Part shown: in pieces, positions 54,486-64,000 of the stretch
Numbering within the stretch: the first letter of the stretch is position 1
Layout: every line of letters begins with the position of its first letter
Assembly: GCF_025148445.1 (NCBI RefSeq)
Contig: NZ_CP102270.1
Span: forward strand, 1,716,001 to 1,780,000
DNA: 64,000 nt
Reading direction: 5' to 3'
From: Eshraghiella crossota
Lineage (GTDB): Bacteria; Bacillota; Clostridia; Lachnospirales; Lachnospiraceae
Made by a program: the position numbers and the translations under genes
Notes under the pieces: generated by a model
Seen by the model: the letters and a program-made list of their open reading frames with translations, nothing else
The model's database searches: none
What the model was told of the DNA's origin: nothing

Positions 54486-56000
54486 CTATCCCTCTATCTT
54501 ATCTCCGGCGTATATTTTTGCCAGGTATTCTTTTGCTTTAATTACTGTAGCTTCCGTTGGCACCATTACATAATTCGGTGCTTTAAGTGAGAATGTCATA
54601 AGGTTATCGCCTTTGCCATCAACACTGTAGGTTACTATATTCCAGCCTTTCATATCACTAAGCTGCATCTTTATAAGGTCTGTTATCTCATCCCTTGACA
54701 TGCTTGTGGCTATGCTGTCTGAAATTGCTCCAAGCACACTTTCATAGTTAAGCAATGCATCTGTACTTGTGCATTTATCAATAATGGCCTTAATTACTGC
54801 CATCTGGTTCTTGCCACGCTGCCTGTCGCCACTGCCAAATGCATGACGTTCTCTGGCAAAGGAAAGAGCCAGTCTGCCATCAAGCATATTGTAGCCTTTC
54901 TTATATGAATATCCATCCACTGATGTAAAATCATATTCCGAATACACATTCACACCGCCAAGTTGGTCAATTACGTTGACAAATCCTGTAAAGTTGATTT
55001 TGAGATAATCGTCTATTTTAATGCCATACAACATCTGGAGGGTATCGACTGATACCTGTATGCCATAGCAGCCGGCATGGGTTAACTTATCCTTGACACC
55101 ATTGGAAATCGACAGTGGTACATAGAAGTCTCTTGGTGTGTTAATCATAAGAATCTGTCTGGTCTTTGTATTAAATGTTATGAGGATGTTGACATCACTG
55201 TTACGGTTGACCATTGGCGAACCGTTAGTGTCTATGCCGCTTACATATAATGTAAACACATCATCTCCGCCATAAAGATAATCCTTGTACTGGTCGTATG
55301 GATCCTTTGTCTCAGGTTCTTTTGTATCATCTCCGGAAGGATTCGTATTACTGTCATCCTCCACTAACTTCTCTATGTCAACGGACCAGATTGATTTAAT
55401 CTTTTTATCCATATCTGAGTATTCGCTGACGCTTTCAAGTACCGGAATAAATGCACTGTTAAGCACAATGGCATCCACCTTGTTATTGTACAAAGCTTCC
55501 ATAAGCTGCATGATTCCCGTATATTTGGTATATGAAATTGAGGTATTTAATTCTTTAGCAATAAGATTAAGTGCTTTTTCTGTATTTTCATTATCAAGTC
55601 CTGTGACTATTCCGTACCTGTCACTACGTACATCCTGAAGTTTATCAATGGCGCTGTCATTCATTACATAGACACGGACATTACTGATTTCAGTTTTCAT
55701 ATTACTGATTTTATCAAGTGCTTTTGTGGTAATATTGATGTAATTAATACAAAATATCATTGCTACAATCATTGCAATTGCTACAATCTTGGTAATAATT
55801 CCCGGCACAATCCATCTCTGTGTTATGCCTATAATAATAAGCAGTACGGATGCGAGTGCTATTATTACGCCAATAAGTGTTTTTCTCAGAACGTCAAGTT
55901 CTATAATCTTTGCAATAAATACGATACTGACTGCCAGGGTTGCCATGCAGATTGCAAGACCTATTATCATAAGTATCTTTCTGGCTTTTTCCTTTTTCAT
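54486..56000 (-). CDS. LytR-CpsA-Psr (LCP) attachment protein with an extra periplasmic domain
   Basis: 504 residues. Three helices at the N-terminus (about 8-30, 33-58, 65-90), then a domain of about 120 residues that looks like a substrate-binding fold (YGIVTGLDNENTEKAL, VDAIVLNSAFIPVL), an acidic linker with many Asp/Thr, and the LCP domain from about 250 (NRNSDVNILITFN, INTPRDFYVPL with catalytic Arg, FARERHAFGSGDRQRGKNQ with the pyrophosphate arginines). It moves the finished glycan from undecaprenyl pyrophosphate to peptidoglycan. Regulation unknown. Confidence 0.92.
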   Translation of the reverse strand: MKKEKARKILMIIGLAICMATLAVSIVFIAKIIELDVLRKTLIGVIIALASVLLIIIGITQRWIVPGIITKIVAIAMIVAMIFCINYINITTKALDKISNMKTEISNVRVYVMNDSAIDKLQDVRSDRYGIVTGLDNENTEKALNLIAKELNTSISYTKYTGIMQLMEALYNNKVDAIVLNSAFIPVLESVSEYSDMDKKIKSIWSVDIEKLVEDDSNTNPSGDDTKEPETKDPYDQYKDYLYGGDDVFTLYVSGIDTNGSPMVNRNSDVNILITFNTKTRQILMINTPRDFYVPLSISNGVKDKLTHAGCYGIQVSVDTLQMLYGIKIDDYLKINFTGFVNVIDQLGGVNVYSEYDFTSVDGYSYKKGYNMLDGRLALSFARERHAFGSGDRQRGKNQMAVIKAIIDKCTSTDALLNYESVLGAISDSIATSMSRDEITDLIKMQLSDMKGWNIVTYSVDGKGDNLMTFSLKAPNYVMVPTEATVIKAKEYLAKIYAGDKIEG

Positions 56001-56013
56001 TCCATAACCTTCT

Positions 56014-56712
56014 CTACTCTGTAATAATTATATGTAAAGATACTTTCGGTGAAAAATTACCATCTGAATCTTTACAGTAAAAATATGTATCATACTCACC
56101 CGGTGTATTAACATCGGGATAATTTTCTATCATAATTGAACGATATAATGAACTTCTGTCATCTTTGTCATCTTTGATATCGCTTACGTACTGTACCCAC
56201 TTAATATCTGCACCTTTTTTTAATGTTGCTGTGGTCTGCGTAAGGTATAATACCGGTGCATCCGGAGATGCCGTCTCAACAGGAGTTGTCTCTTCCGGTT
56301 CCTGTTTTGTTGTTGTATCTTCCTCCGGTGTGGTTGTTTCATCTTCCGTTGTCGGTTCTTCATCAGGCTTTTCAATCGGTTTTGCGGTGCCGGTATAAGG
56401 AACAACTATGCTCTTTATTACTACATTATTGCTTCTGTCTTTTGCCGCATACGTAATTTTAGCTTCTTTTCCACTGGATAGAATTATTATGGATTTGACC
56501 ACCAGTGTATCAGTGACATCTCCATCTTTGTTATCATTTGCCATAACATTTTTTAAAAGTTCTTTATCACTCTGTGTCCCATCGTAAGCAATCGTACCGG
56601 ATATTGTGATTTCCGGTTTTATGGAGTCTTTTTTCAATATCAGAACAAGACAGACAAGTAGCATAACTGCCACAGGGATGACAATATATAGGACTTTTTG
56701 TATTTTTTTCAT
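56014..56712 (-). CDS. Anchored DUF5011/Ig-like extracellular protein
   Basis: 232 residues: an N-terminal helix (8-27) as anchor, then an Ig-like module (KPEITISGTIAYDGTQSD, NDNKDGDVTD with Asp repeats) in the style of DUF5011/HYR domains, a Thr/Glu/Pro-rich stretch of about 45 residues, then a second Ig-like part ending FSPKVSLHIIITE. It lies between the tyrosine kinase and LCP genes and is co-transcribed with them. Role unknown; it could bind the polymer or hold the export machine. SD AAGGGTG before ATG. Confidence 0.75.
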   Translation of the reverse strand: MKKIQKVLYIVIPVAVMLLVCLVLILKKDSIKPEITISGTIAYDGTQSDKELLKNVMANDNKDGDVTDTLVVKSIIILSSGKEAKITYAAKDRSNNVVIKSIVVPYTGTAKPIEKPDEEPTTEDETTTPEEDTTTKQEPEETTPVETASPDAPVLYLTQTTATLKKGADIKWVQYVSDIKDDKDDRSSLYRSIMIENYPDVNTPGEYDTYFYCKDSDGNFSPKVSLHIIITE

Positions 56713-56718
56713 ATGATA

Positions 56719-57435
56719 TCACCCTTTCTGTGAATCTGTACTATCTCCACCATGCCCATATCTGCCATAATACTTTCCGTAATACTTTCCGTAATATCCA
56801 TTTCCGGACATACTTACTTTATTAAGTATTATTCCAAGGAATTTCGTTCCTGTATTCTTAATCTGTTCAACAATCTCTTCCGCGAATCTTGCACTGATGA
56901 CTCCTGAAGCCATAACAAGAGCAGTTCCGTCACACTGGCTTGATATAATCGCCGAATCAACTACGTTACCAAGTGGTGGTGTATCAATTATTATGTAGTC
57001 ATAGACTTTTTTAAGTCTTGTAATCATTTCTTTAAGAAGTTTTCCGCCGAGGAGTTCTGCCGGATTGGGTGGAACAGGTCCTGACAGAATCATATCAAGA
57101 TTCTCTACATTGGTTGTACATACAACTTCTTCAAGCGGATACATGCCTGATAAGTAGTGTGACAGTCCACCTATTGATTTTGATATCTTATATCTTCCCA
57201 TAAGTACGGATTTACGAAGGTCACTATCAATGAATATTGTCTTCTTGCCCATTTCTGCAAAGGATTTTGCAAGATTCATTGATACAGTCGATTTGCCATC
57301 GCCCGGAAGACAGCTTGTTATTGCAATACATTTTACGTCCGAACCACTGAATAAGATATTGGTACGAAGCCTTTTGAATGCTTCATTGGTTCTGTAATCA
57401 AGTTTTCCTATTTTGGATATTGAAATCTTCTGCAT
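56719..57435 (-). CDS. Capsular tyrosine-protein kinase (CpsD/CapB type)
   Basis: A cytoplasmic BY-kinase, 238 residues. Walker A SCLPGDGKST near 45-54, Walker A' FIDSDLRKS near 72 and Walker B YIIIDTPPLG near 150. The C-terminus carries a tyrosine cluster from a three-times repeated YYGK-like unit, which is autophosphorylated in this family. It interacts with the CpsC transmembrane adaptor (upstream gene) and is dephosphorylated by the PHP phosphatase. Starts on the last base of the CpsC stop (TAATG). Confidence 0.95.
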   Translation of the reverse strand: MQKISISKIGKLDYRTNEAFKRLRTNILFSGSDVKCIAITSCLPGDGKSTVSMNLAKSFAEMGKKTIFIDSDLRKSVLMGRYKISKSIGGLSHYLSGMYPLEEVVCTTNVENLDMILSGPVPPNPAELLGGKLLKEMITRLKKVYDYIIIDTPPLGNVVDSAIISSQCDGTALVMASGVISARFAEEIVEQIKNTGTKFLGIILNKVSMSGNGYYGKYYGKYYGRYGHGGDSTDSQKG

Positions 57436-58142
57436 TACTTGTCTCCTTCGCCTTCAAATTTAGGAATCAGTCCTAATACACTCATTCCGAATATTTTCTC
57501 AACGTCTTCCTGTGTCTTAATTCTGTCATCTTTTATTCCTATAATGATTATAACGGCTGATGAAATAACGACTCCCAGAAGAAGTGCTATGACAGTATTT
57601 CTCTTCGTAGCCGGACTTGATGGTGTTGTCGGAAGGTCAGCGCTGTCCACAAGGCTTACCATATTTTCTACCTTCATGACCTCGCATATTCTCTCACTCG
57701 TAACAGTTGCAATGTCATCCGTTATCTCCTTTGCAAGAATCGGGTCTTTATCCGTTACTTTAATACTTATCATTCTGGTATTATTTACGATAGATGCACT
57801 AACCATGCCTTTCAATTCACCGACACTGTATTTTAAATCAAGATTAGCAATTACCTGTTCAAGCACTGTCCTTGATTTGACTATTTCAACATAGTCACTT
57901 GAAAGTGTTGTTGAAGAATTCAAGTCAGTTGATGTCAATGAATCACTATTCTGTCGGTTGATTACCATAATTCTTGCAGTAGATGTATATCTTGGTGTAA
58001 CAACAAAATTAAAATATATAAATGCTGCTCCTGCTAATACCACTGCCGTTATCACTATAAACATCCATTTTGATGCAAGCATCCTGAGTATTTTCATTAA
58101 ATCTATTTCATCATTTTTATTCTTATTTTCCAACTTTTCCAT
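57435..58142 (-). CDS. Wzz/CpsC-type chain length regulator and kinase activator
   Basis: 235 residues with two helices (about 28-50 and 178-200) and an extracellular domain; the Wzz motif appears around the start DEIDLMKILRMLASKW and before the second helix (PTTPSSPATKRN). The short cytoplasmic C-terminus (DDRIKTQEDVEKIFG) should activate the CpsD kinase encoded next. The second of two adjacent ATGs is used because it is better spaced from the GAGG site; it shares a base with the phosphatase stop. Confidence 0.92.
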   Translation of the reverse strand: MEKLENKNKNDEIDLMKILRMLASKWMFIVITAVVLAGAAFIYFNFVVTPRYTSTARIMVINRQNSDSLTSTDLNSSTTLSSDYVEIVKSRTVLEQVIANLDLKYSVGELKGMVSASIVNNTRMISIKVTDKDPILAKEITDDIATVTSERICEVMKVENMVSLVDSADLPTTPSSPATKRNTVIALLLGVVISSAVIIIIGIKDDRIKTQEDVEKIFGMSVLGLIPKFEGEGDK

Positions 58143-58864
58143 CATATTTCCTCATTGTCTATTATTTTTAAAGGATTGGTCCATAACACTTTTAGCAGAT
58201 AATCAGGCTTGCATATCTTTTCCATTGTTCTGACTGCTTCGCTCATTATTGGTGCCCTGCCTGTATCATTGTGTGCGTCTGTGGCTACAAAACTTATATA
58301 CTGTTTTTTCAAAAGTTTTTTAATAAATGATTTTTCCGCATGGCCATGCTTTCCTGCAACCGAACTAGCATTTACCTGAAGATATGCACCGGATTCTACC
58401 AGTTTCTCAATCCTGTCATATTTTCCAAAAAGGCACCCATATCTCTCTATATGTGCCAGAACCGGACTGTATCCGTGACTTATTGCATCATACACAGCAT
58501 CTGTAATTTCTATAAATGACACATCCGGTGAAAATTCCATAAGAACATAAGAAGAAGATGCCATCGTGCCTGCCCTGCCACTATCAACATCTTCCATTGC
58601 TTCTGAATAGTAATAAATCTCCTGTCCAAGGTATAATTTCAAATCAGGATATTTATTTTTTATATTAGTTTTAACCTGTTCCAGATATTCCATTGCGACA
58701 GATGAATTAACTTTCACCTTACCAATATGGTAATGCGGAGTTGCTATTATCAGTCTGATATCTTCTTCATAGGCAGTCTTTATCATTCGCATGGTCTGTT
58801 CCATATCTCTGGAGCCATCATCAACTCCGGGAAGTATATGACAATGTATATCCGCCACTTTCAT
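58142..58864 (-). CDS. PHP-type protein tyrosine phosphatase (CpsB/YwqE)
   Basis: 240 residues. Metal-binding motif DIHCHILPGVDDGSRD near residue 5-20, with further ligands in ATPHYHIGKV near 44, and SYVLMEFSP, HIERYG and VATDAHNDTGRAP (late). Mn2+-dependent phosphatase that resets CpsD. The ATG in front of MKVADIHCHI is used since upstream codons belong to the 3' end of the frameshifted surface-protein gene, whose stop is four bases from it. Confidence 0.93.
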   Translation of the reverse strand: MKVADIHCHILPGVDDGSRDMEQTMRMIKTAYEEDIRLIIATPHYHIGKVKVNSSVAMEYLEQVKTNIKNKYPDLKLYLGQEIYYYSEAMEDVDSGRAGTMASSSYVLMEFSPDVSFIEITDAVYDAISHGYSPVLAHIERYGCLFGKYDRIEKLVESGAYLQVNASSVAGKHGHAEKSFIKKLLKKQYISFVATDAHNDTGRAPIMSEAVRTMEKICKPDYLLKVLWTNPLKIIDNEEI

Positions 58865-58868
58865 AATC

Positions 58869-59386
58869 TCAATTTTCCTTCCTATGGGATACAAACTTCA
58901 GCTGACCGACAATCATCTGTGCCTGAATCTCATTCATACAGTCTTTATCTGCTCCAACTTTTCCTCCATTACTACCATCGGAATTAGGCTCATATATGCT
59001 TACTTTATCACCATATTCAAAACTAAACCTTATACAGTATTCAGGATGCTTCTTACCGACACTCTCTGCCTCAGCCTTAATATATGTTCCAGTATCAGAT
59101 GCATCATTCTTTCCAAGGGTTATGTCATAATCATTATTATGTTCTGCTCCGTCTGCAAGGACCTCATCAACATAAAGCCATACTTCGATGAAATATATAA
59201 CTTACCATCTGGAACTACCTGTAAATTAATATCATTAACGGTAGCATTATTTGCAATTGTAAACCAGGCATAAGTTGCGCCTGATGGAAGTATAACACAA
59301 ATCAGGCTCATAATCAATGCATATCTGAGCCTGTTCTTCTGTTTACTGTTAAGCCTCGATATTCTGCCTTTAATTGTATCTTTCAC
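58869..59386 (-). pseudogene. Frameshifted TasA/SipW-type surface protein gene
   Basis: The first 68 codons from a GTG read a basic start, a hydrophobic helix and YAWFTIANN, as in proteins processed by SipW-like signal peptidases, then NDINLQVVPDGKLYIS. At about 59180 the frame breaks, while the -1 frame continues to a TGA at 58869 with WLYVDEVLADGAEHN, DYDITLGKND and ending LKFVSHRKEN. The sum fits one protein of about 172 residues. One base appears lost near AAGTATGG. It is first in the capsule transcript. Confidence 0.75.
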
Positions 59387-59402
59387 AATTTATCACACTA
59401 AT

Positions 59403-59431
59403 ATTGTAGTGAATACTTTCACAATACTCAA
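59403..59431 (-). promoter_or_regulatory. Main capsule promoter with shared element
   Basis: TTGAGT, 17 bases, TACAAT on the minus strand. From 59405 to about 59450 the sequence is highly similar to 42501-42546, and both have TATTCAC at the same place in the spacer. Confidence 0.7.
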
Positions 59432-59501
59432 TTACCAAAAATTACATATACTTAAATATATGGAATATCATTGTTTTATTACGTTTAGTAGGAGATGAAG
59501 T

Positions 59502-59699
59502 ATGTTAAGTTACAAACCACTTTTTGACTTTATAAATAAAAATCATATTTCAACATACTACCTTTTACAACATGGTATAGATAACCGTACTCTCCACAAC
59601 TTAAAGCATAACCAGAATATCACAATGCTGACCGCAGAAAAAATATGCAATATTCTTAATTGTACTATTTCTGACATCGTTGTATTCATTGAGGAATAA
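59502..59699 (+). CDS. Small XRE-family (Cro/C1-type) DNA-binding protein
   Basis: 65 residues, a single helix-turn-helix domain (LFDFINKNHISTYYLLQHGIDNRTLHNLKHNQNITMLTAEKIC, with the second helix of the motif at about 24-36). It ends LNCTISDIVVFIEE, typical of minimal repressors. A GGAG site is present. It is divergent from the capsule transcript, so it is a candidate regulator of it, or of prfC 90 bases downstream; neither is shown. No partner toxin is visible. Confidence 0.85.
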   Translation: MLSYKPLFDFINKNHISTYYLLQHGIDNRTLHNLKHNQNITMLTAEKICNILNCTISDIVVFIEE

Positions 59700-59722
59700 T
59701 CGTTACTCTCCCCCCGTCACTA

Positions 59723-59752
59723 TTGAAATTCCCCTTTCTTATATGTTATAAT
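59723..59752 (+). promoter_or_regulatory. Promoter of prfC
   Basis: TTGAAA, 18 bases, TATAAT with a TGT extended -10, with transcription expected to begin near 59759, ahead of the 34-bp palindrome. Confidence 0.75.
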
Positions 59753-59765
59753 CCGAAGTATTCGG

Positions 59766-59799
59766 GAATTGCAGAGATTGTGCAGCAATGGAGCAATTC
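59766..59799. repeat. Palindromic repeat, copy B
   Basis: GAATTGC/GCAATTC arms with inner ATTG/CAAT, closely similar to the element at 1370-1405. It lies in the 5' leader of prfC and carries an in-frame ATG (59788). Confidence 0.7.
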
Positions 59800-59829
59800 A
59801 GTCATATCTATGAAAACGAGGAAATTACA

Positions 59830-61419
59830 TTGGCTAATTTAAATGAAGAAATTAAAAGGCGACGTACATTCGCTATAATATCCCATCCGGATGCAGGTAA
59901 AACCACATTAACCGAAAAGTTTCTTTTATATGGCGGTGCCATTAATCTTGCAGGTTCCGTTAAAGGAAAAAAAACAGCAAAGCATGCTGTTTCGGATTGG
60001 ATGGAAATTGAAAAGGAACGTGGTATTTCCGTTACCTCTTCAGTATTACAGTTTAACTATGATAATTATTGTATTAACATACTTGATACGCCGGGTCATG
60101 AAGACTTCTCAGAGGATACCTACCGTACACTCATGGCTGCCGATTCGGCGGTAATGGTTATAGATGGTTCCAAAGGTGTTGAAAAGCAGACAATCAAACT
60201 TTTCAAGGTCTGTGTAATGCGTCATATCCCTATTTTTACCTTTATTAATAAAATGGACAGGGATGCCAACGACCCTTTTGAACTCTGTGATGAGATAGAA
60301 AGTATTCTCGGCATCAAAACATGTCCTATTAACTGGCCTATCGGTTCAGGTAAAGAATTTAAAGGTGTATATGACAGAAACACCAAAATAGTGTCTACAT
60401 TTACAGCCGCAATGAACGGACAAAAGGAAGTTGCCGAGCGTGACCTCCACATTGATTCCGATGAGCTTATTGGGGAAATCGGTACCCATTTCAAGGATAA
60501 ATTAATAGAAGATGTTGAGCTTTTAGATGGTGCAAGTGCTGAATTTAATATGGATGAAGTCAATGCCGGTACACTTACTCCCGTATTTTTCGGTTCTGCC
60601 TTAACTAACTTCGGTGTTGAGACTTTCTTAAAGCATTTCCTTAAGATGACCTCATCTCCTTTGCCTCGTAATTCCAACGAAGGGATTATTGATCCATTTA
60701 CTGAAGATTTTTCGGCATTTGTATTTAAAATACAGGCAAATATGAACAAAGCCCACCGTGACAGAATTGCATTTATGAGAATCTGCTCCGGAAAATTTGA
60801 ATCCGGAATGGAAGTTAATCATGTGCAGGGTGGACGTAAGGTTAAGCTTTCCCAGCCACAACAGTTAATGGCTGATGAGCGTAAGATAATCGAAGAAGCT
60901 TATGCAGGAGACATTATCGGTGTATTTGACCCAGGTATTTTCTCAATCGGTGATACCTTAGAACTTTCCAATAAAAAATTTGCTTTTGAAGGTATTCCGA
61001 CTTTCGCTCCTGAGCATTTTGCCAGAGTCCGTCAGATTGATACCATGAAGCGTAAACAGTTTATCAAGGGAATTAACCAGATTGCACAGGAAGGTGCTAT
61101 CCAGATTTTTCAGGAATATAACACTGGCATGGAAGAAATTATTGTCGGTGTAGTAGGTGTTCTCCAGTTTGATGTTCTAAAATATCGTCTGGAATCGGAA
61201 TACAATGTTGAAATAAGGCTTGAAACTCTGCCTTATGAATATATCAGATGGATTGGAAATCCTACAGAAATTGATCTTGACAGAATTGTCGGAACTTCTG
61301 ATATGAAGAAGATAAAAGACCTTAAAGACCGTCCTCTCCTCTTATTTGTAAATGAATGGAGTATCGGAATGGTGCTTGACAGAAATAAAGGTCTTATCCT
61401 TAACGATTTTGCAAAATAA
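59830..61419 (+). CDS. prfC: Peptide chain release factor 3 (RF3)
   Basis: GTPase that recycles RF1/RF2 after termination. 529 residues from a TTG start: reading MANLNEEIKRRRTFAIISHPDAGKTTLTEKFLLYGGAI-like, with G1 HPDAGKTT, RGISVTSS switch, G3 DTPGHEDFS and G4 NKMD. A TTG with GAGG eight bases upstream gives the usual RF3 N-terminus; the ATG 14 codons upstream lies in the palindromic repeat and would add residues not found in the family. Not TetM: no DxxPGH-loop residues of ribosome-protection proteins. Its own promoter precedes it. Confidence 0.93.
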   Translation: MANLNEEIKRRRTFAIISHPDAGKTTLTEKFLLYGGAINLAGSVKGKKTAKHAVSDWMEIEKERGISVTSSVLQFNYDNYCINILDTPGHEDFSEDTYRTLMAADSAVMVIDGSKGVEKQTIKLFKVCVMRHIPIFTFINKMDRDANDPFELCDEIESILGIKTCPINWPIGSGKEFKGVYDRNTKIVSTFTAAMNGQKEVAERDLHIDSDELIGEIGTHFKDKLIEDVELLDGASAEFNMDEVNAGTLTPVFFGSALTNFGVETFLKHFLKMTSSPLPRNSNEGIIDPFTEDFSAFVFKIQANMNKAHRDRIAFMRICSGKFESGMEVNHVQGGRKVKLSQPQQLMADERKIIEEAYAGDIIGVFDPGIFSIGDTLELSNKKFAFEGIPTFAPEHFARVRQIDTMKRKQFIKGINQIAQEGAIQIFQEYNTGMEEIIVGVVGVLQFDVLKYRLESEYNVEIRLETLPYEYIRWIGNPTEIDLDRIVGTSDMKKIKDLKDRPLLLFVNEWSIGMVLDRNKGLILNDFAK

Positions 61420-61452
61420 AAAATTGAGTAGATAAGGTGCTATTCACCATTT

Positions 61453-61497
61453 GGGTAGAGATTTCTAGGCCGCGAGCTTGGAATTCTCTACCTTTTT
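61453..61497 (+). terminator. Terminator of prfC
   Basis: GGTAGAGA...TCTCTACC arms around an imperfect inner stem, followed by TTTTTT. Confidence 0.85.
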
Positions 61498-61589
61498 TGC
61501 ACATTTCCGCTGTTTGTGTAGAGATTTTGTTTCACTCCCCATTTATGAGAATACAATATGAAGTCAGCCTTATTGCCATACCTATTTTT

Positions 61590-61634
61590 ATATAAAAAAA
61601 TACCTACCGAGGAATTTATTCTACGATAGGTATT
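61590..61634 (-). terminator. Terminator downstream of the 23S rRNA
   Basis: AATACCTA/TAGGTATT plus mismatched inner pairs, then a T-run of seven on the minus strand; about 100 bases after the 23S 3' end. Confidence 0.8.
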
Positions 61635-61730
61635 ATCTAAAGATTATCTCTCTTTATGTTCCTTCAAAACCACATACTAAAAACTTTTCGAAATATCTTA
61701 ACATTTCCAACAACCTCTATAAGCCGTCTT

Positions 61731-64000
<2,270 letters not shown>

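Larger units (their letters stand above)
61420..61730. other. Gap between prfC and 23S rRNA, no 5S gene
   Basis: The 311-bp gap holds the two convergent terminators and AT-rich sequence. I find no 5S rRNA sequence (no cccGAAC-like block) or tRNA in it on either strand. Confidence 0.7.

Noticed and set aside
59502..59699. Antitoxin of a toxin-antitoxin pair
   Set aside because: No small partner ORF lies within the adjoining sequence on either strand.
59788..59829. ATG start for prfC
   Set aside because: It belongs to a palindromic repeat found elsewhere, whereas the TTG at 59830 has a well spaced GAGG and gives the standard RF3 N-terminus.
59788..61419. Tetracycline ribosomal protection protein
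   Set aside because: Length of about 530 residues and RF3-specific N-terminus, instead of about 640 residues with the EF-G-like domain IV.

Overview
ORGANISM. The window looks like the chromosome of a strictly anaerobic, low-to-moderate GC Firmicute, most likely a Lachnospiraceae-type Clostridium. The signs are an anaerobic class III ribonucleotide reductase pair (nrdDG), a GGGtGRT protein paired with a NifU-like scaffold, a T-box leader on thrS, clostridial-type leuCD, strong AGGAGG-type ribosome binding sites and frequent ATGA or TAATG gene overlaps. The species cannot be named from the sequence alone. LAYOUT, LEFT THIRD. From 1 to about 35.5 kb the content is mostly housekeeping: the end of an ABC exporter; a repeat-rich gap; purine nucleoside phosphorylase with an ABC-F ATPase; a zinc-ribbon membrane protein and an acetyltransferase; a DUF4956/VTC polyphosphate-polymerase-like pair; nrdD-nrdG-dut behind a promoter with two NrdR-like boxes; a long minus-strand operon parE-parC-moxR-DUF58-membrane protein-MATE-phosphatase; a three-gene ABC exporter behind thrC; a SleB-like hydrolase; an AP2-domain protein; a nitrilase; leuCD with a divergent LysR gene; an AAA/DUF4143 ATPase; ilvN-ilvC; and an antiporter with a J-domain protein. 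MIDDLE. From 35.5 to 40.4 kb lie the NifU-like/GGGtGRT operon, preceded by an unreported-looking 19-codon leader ORF, then thrS with its T-box leader and a small T-box-controlled membrane protein, and a stand-alone receiver protein. CAPSULE LOCUS. From 40.5 to 59.4 kb there is one large Wzx/Wzy-type extracellular polysaccharide locus on the minus strand. It holds a CpsB/C/D phosphoregulatory module, an LCP attachment enzyme, an initiating sugar transferase, three glycosyltransferases, a pyruvyl transferase, a polymerase, a flippase, UDP-glucose dehydrogenase and a 4,6-dehydratase. Inside it sits an unusual, translationally coupled trio-like set (HpcH/HpaI aldolase, LysA-fold decarboxylase, class IV aminotransferase) that may make an amino-alcohol or similar decoration. 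The locus opens with a frameshifted TasA/SipW-type surface-protein gene, is interrupted by an IS110 remnant that separates a glycosyltransferase from its ribosome binding site, and has two promoters sharing a conserved roughly 45-bp sequence. RIGHT END. A small XRE regulator and prfC (RF3) lie on the plus strand, followed tail-to-tail by the 3' three quarters of a 23S rRNA gene that runs off the window, with a terminator but no 5S gene after it. WORKING TOGETHER. The nrdDG-dut set supplies and protects dNTP pools. The amino-acid genes (thrC, leuCD, ilvNC) make Thr and the branched-chain amino acids, and the BCAT-like enzyme in the capsule locus could draw on related keto acids. The capsule genes form a complete pathway from nucleotide sugars through lipid-linked repeat unit, export and polymerisation to wall attachment.
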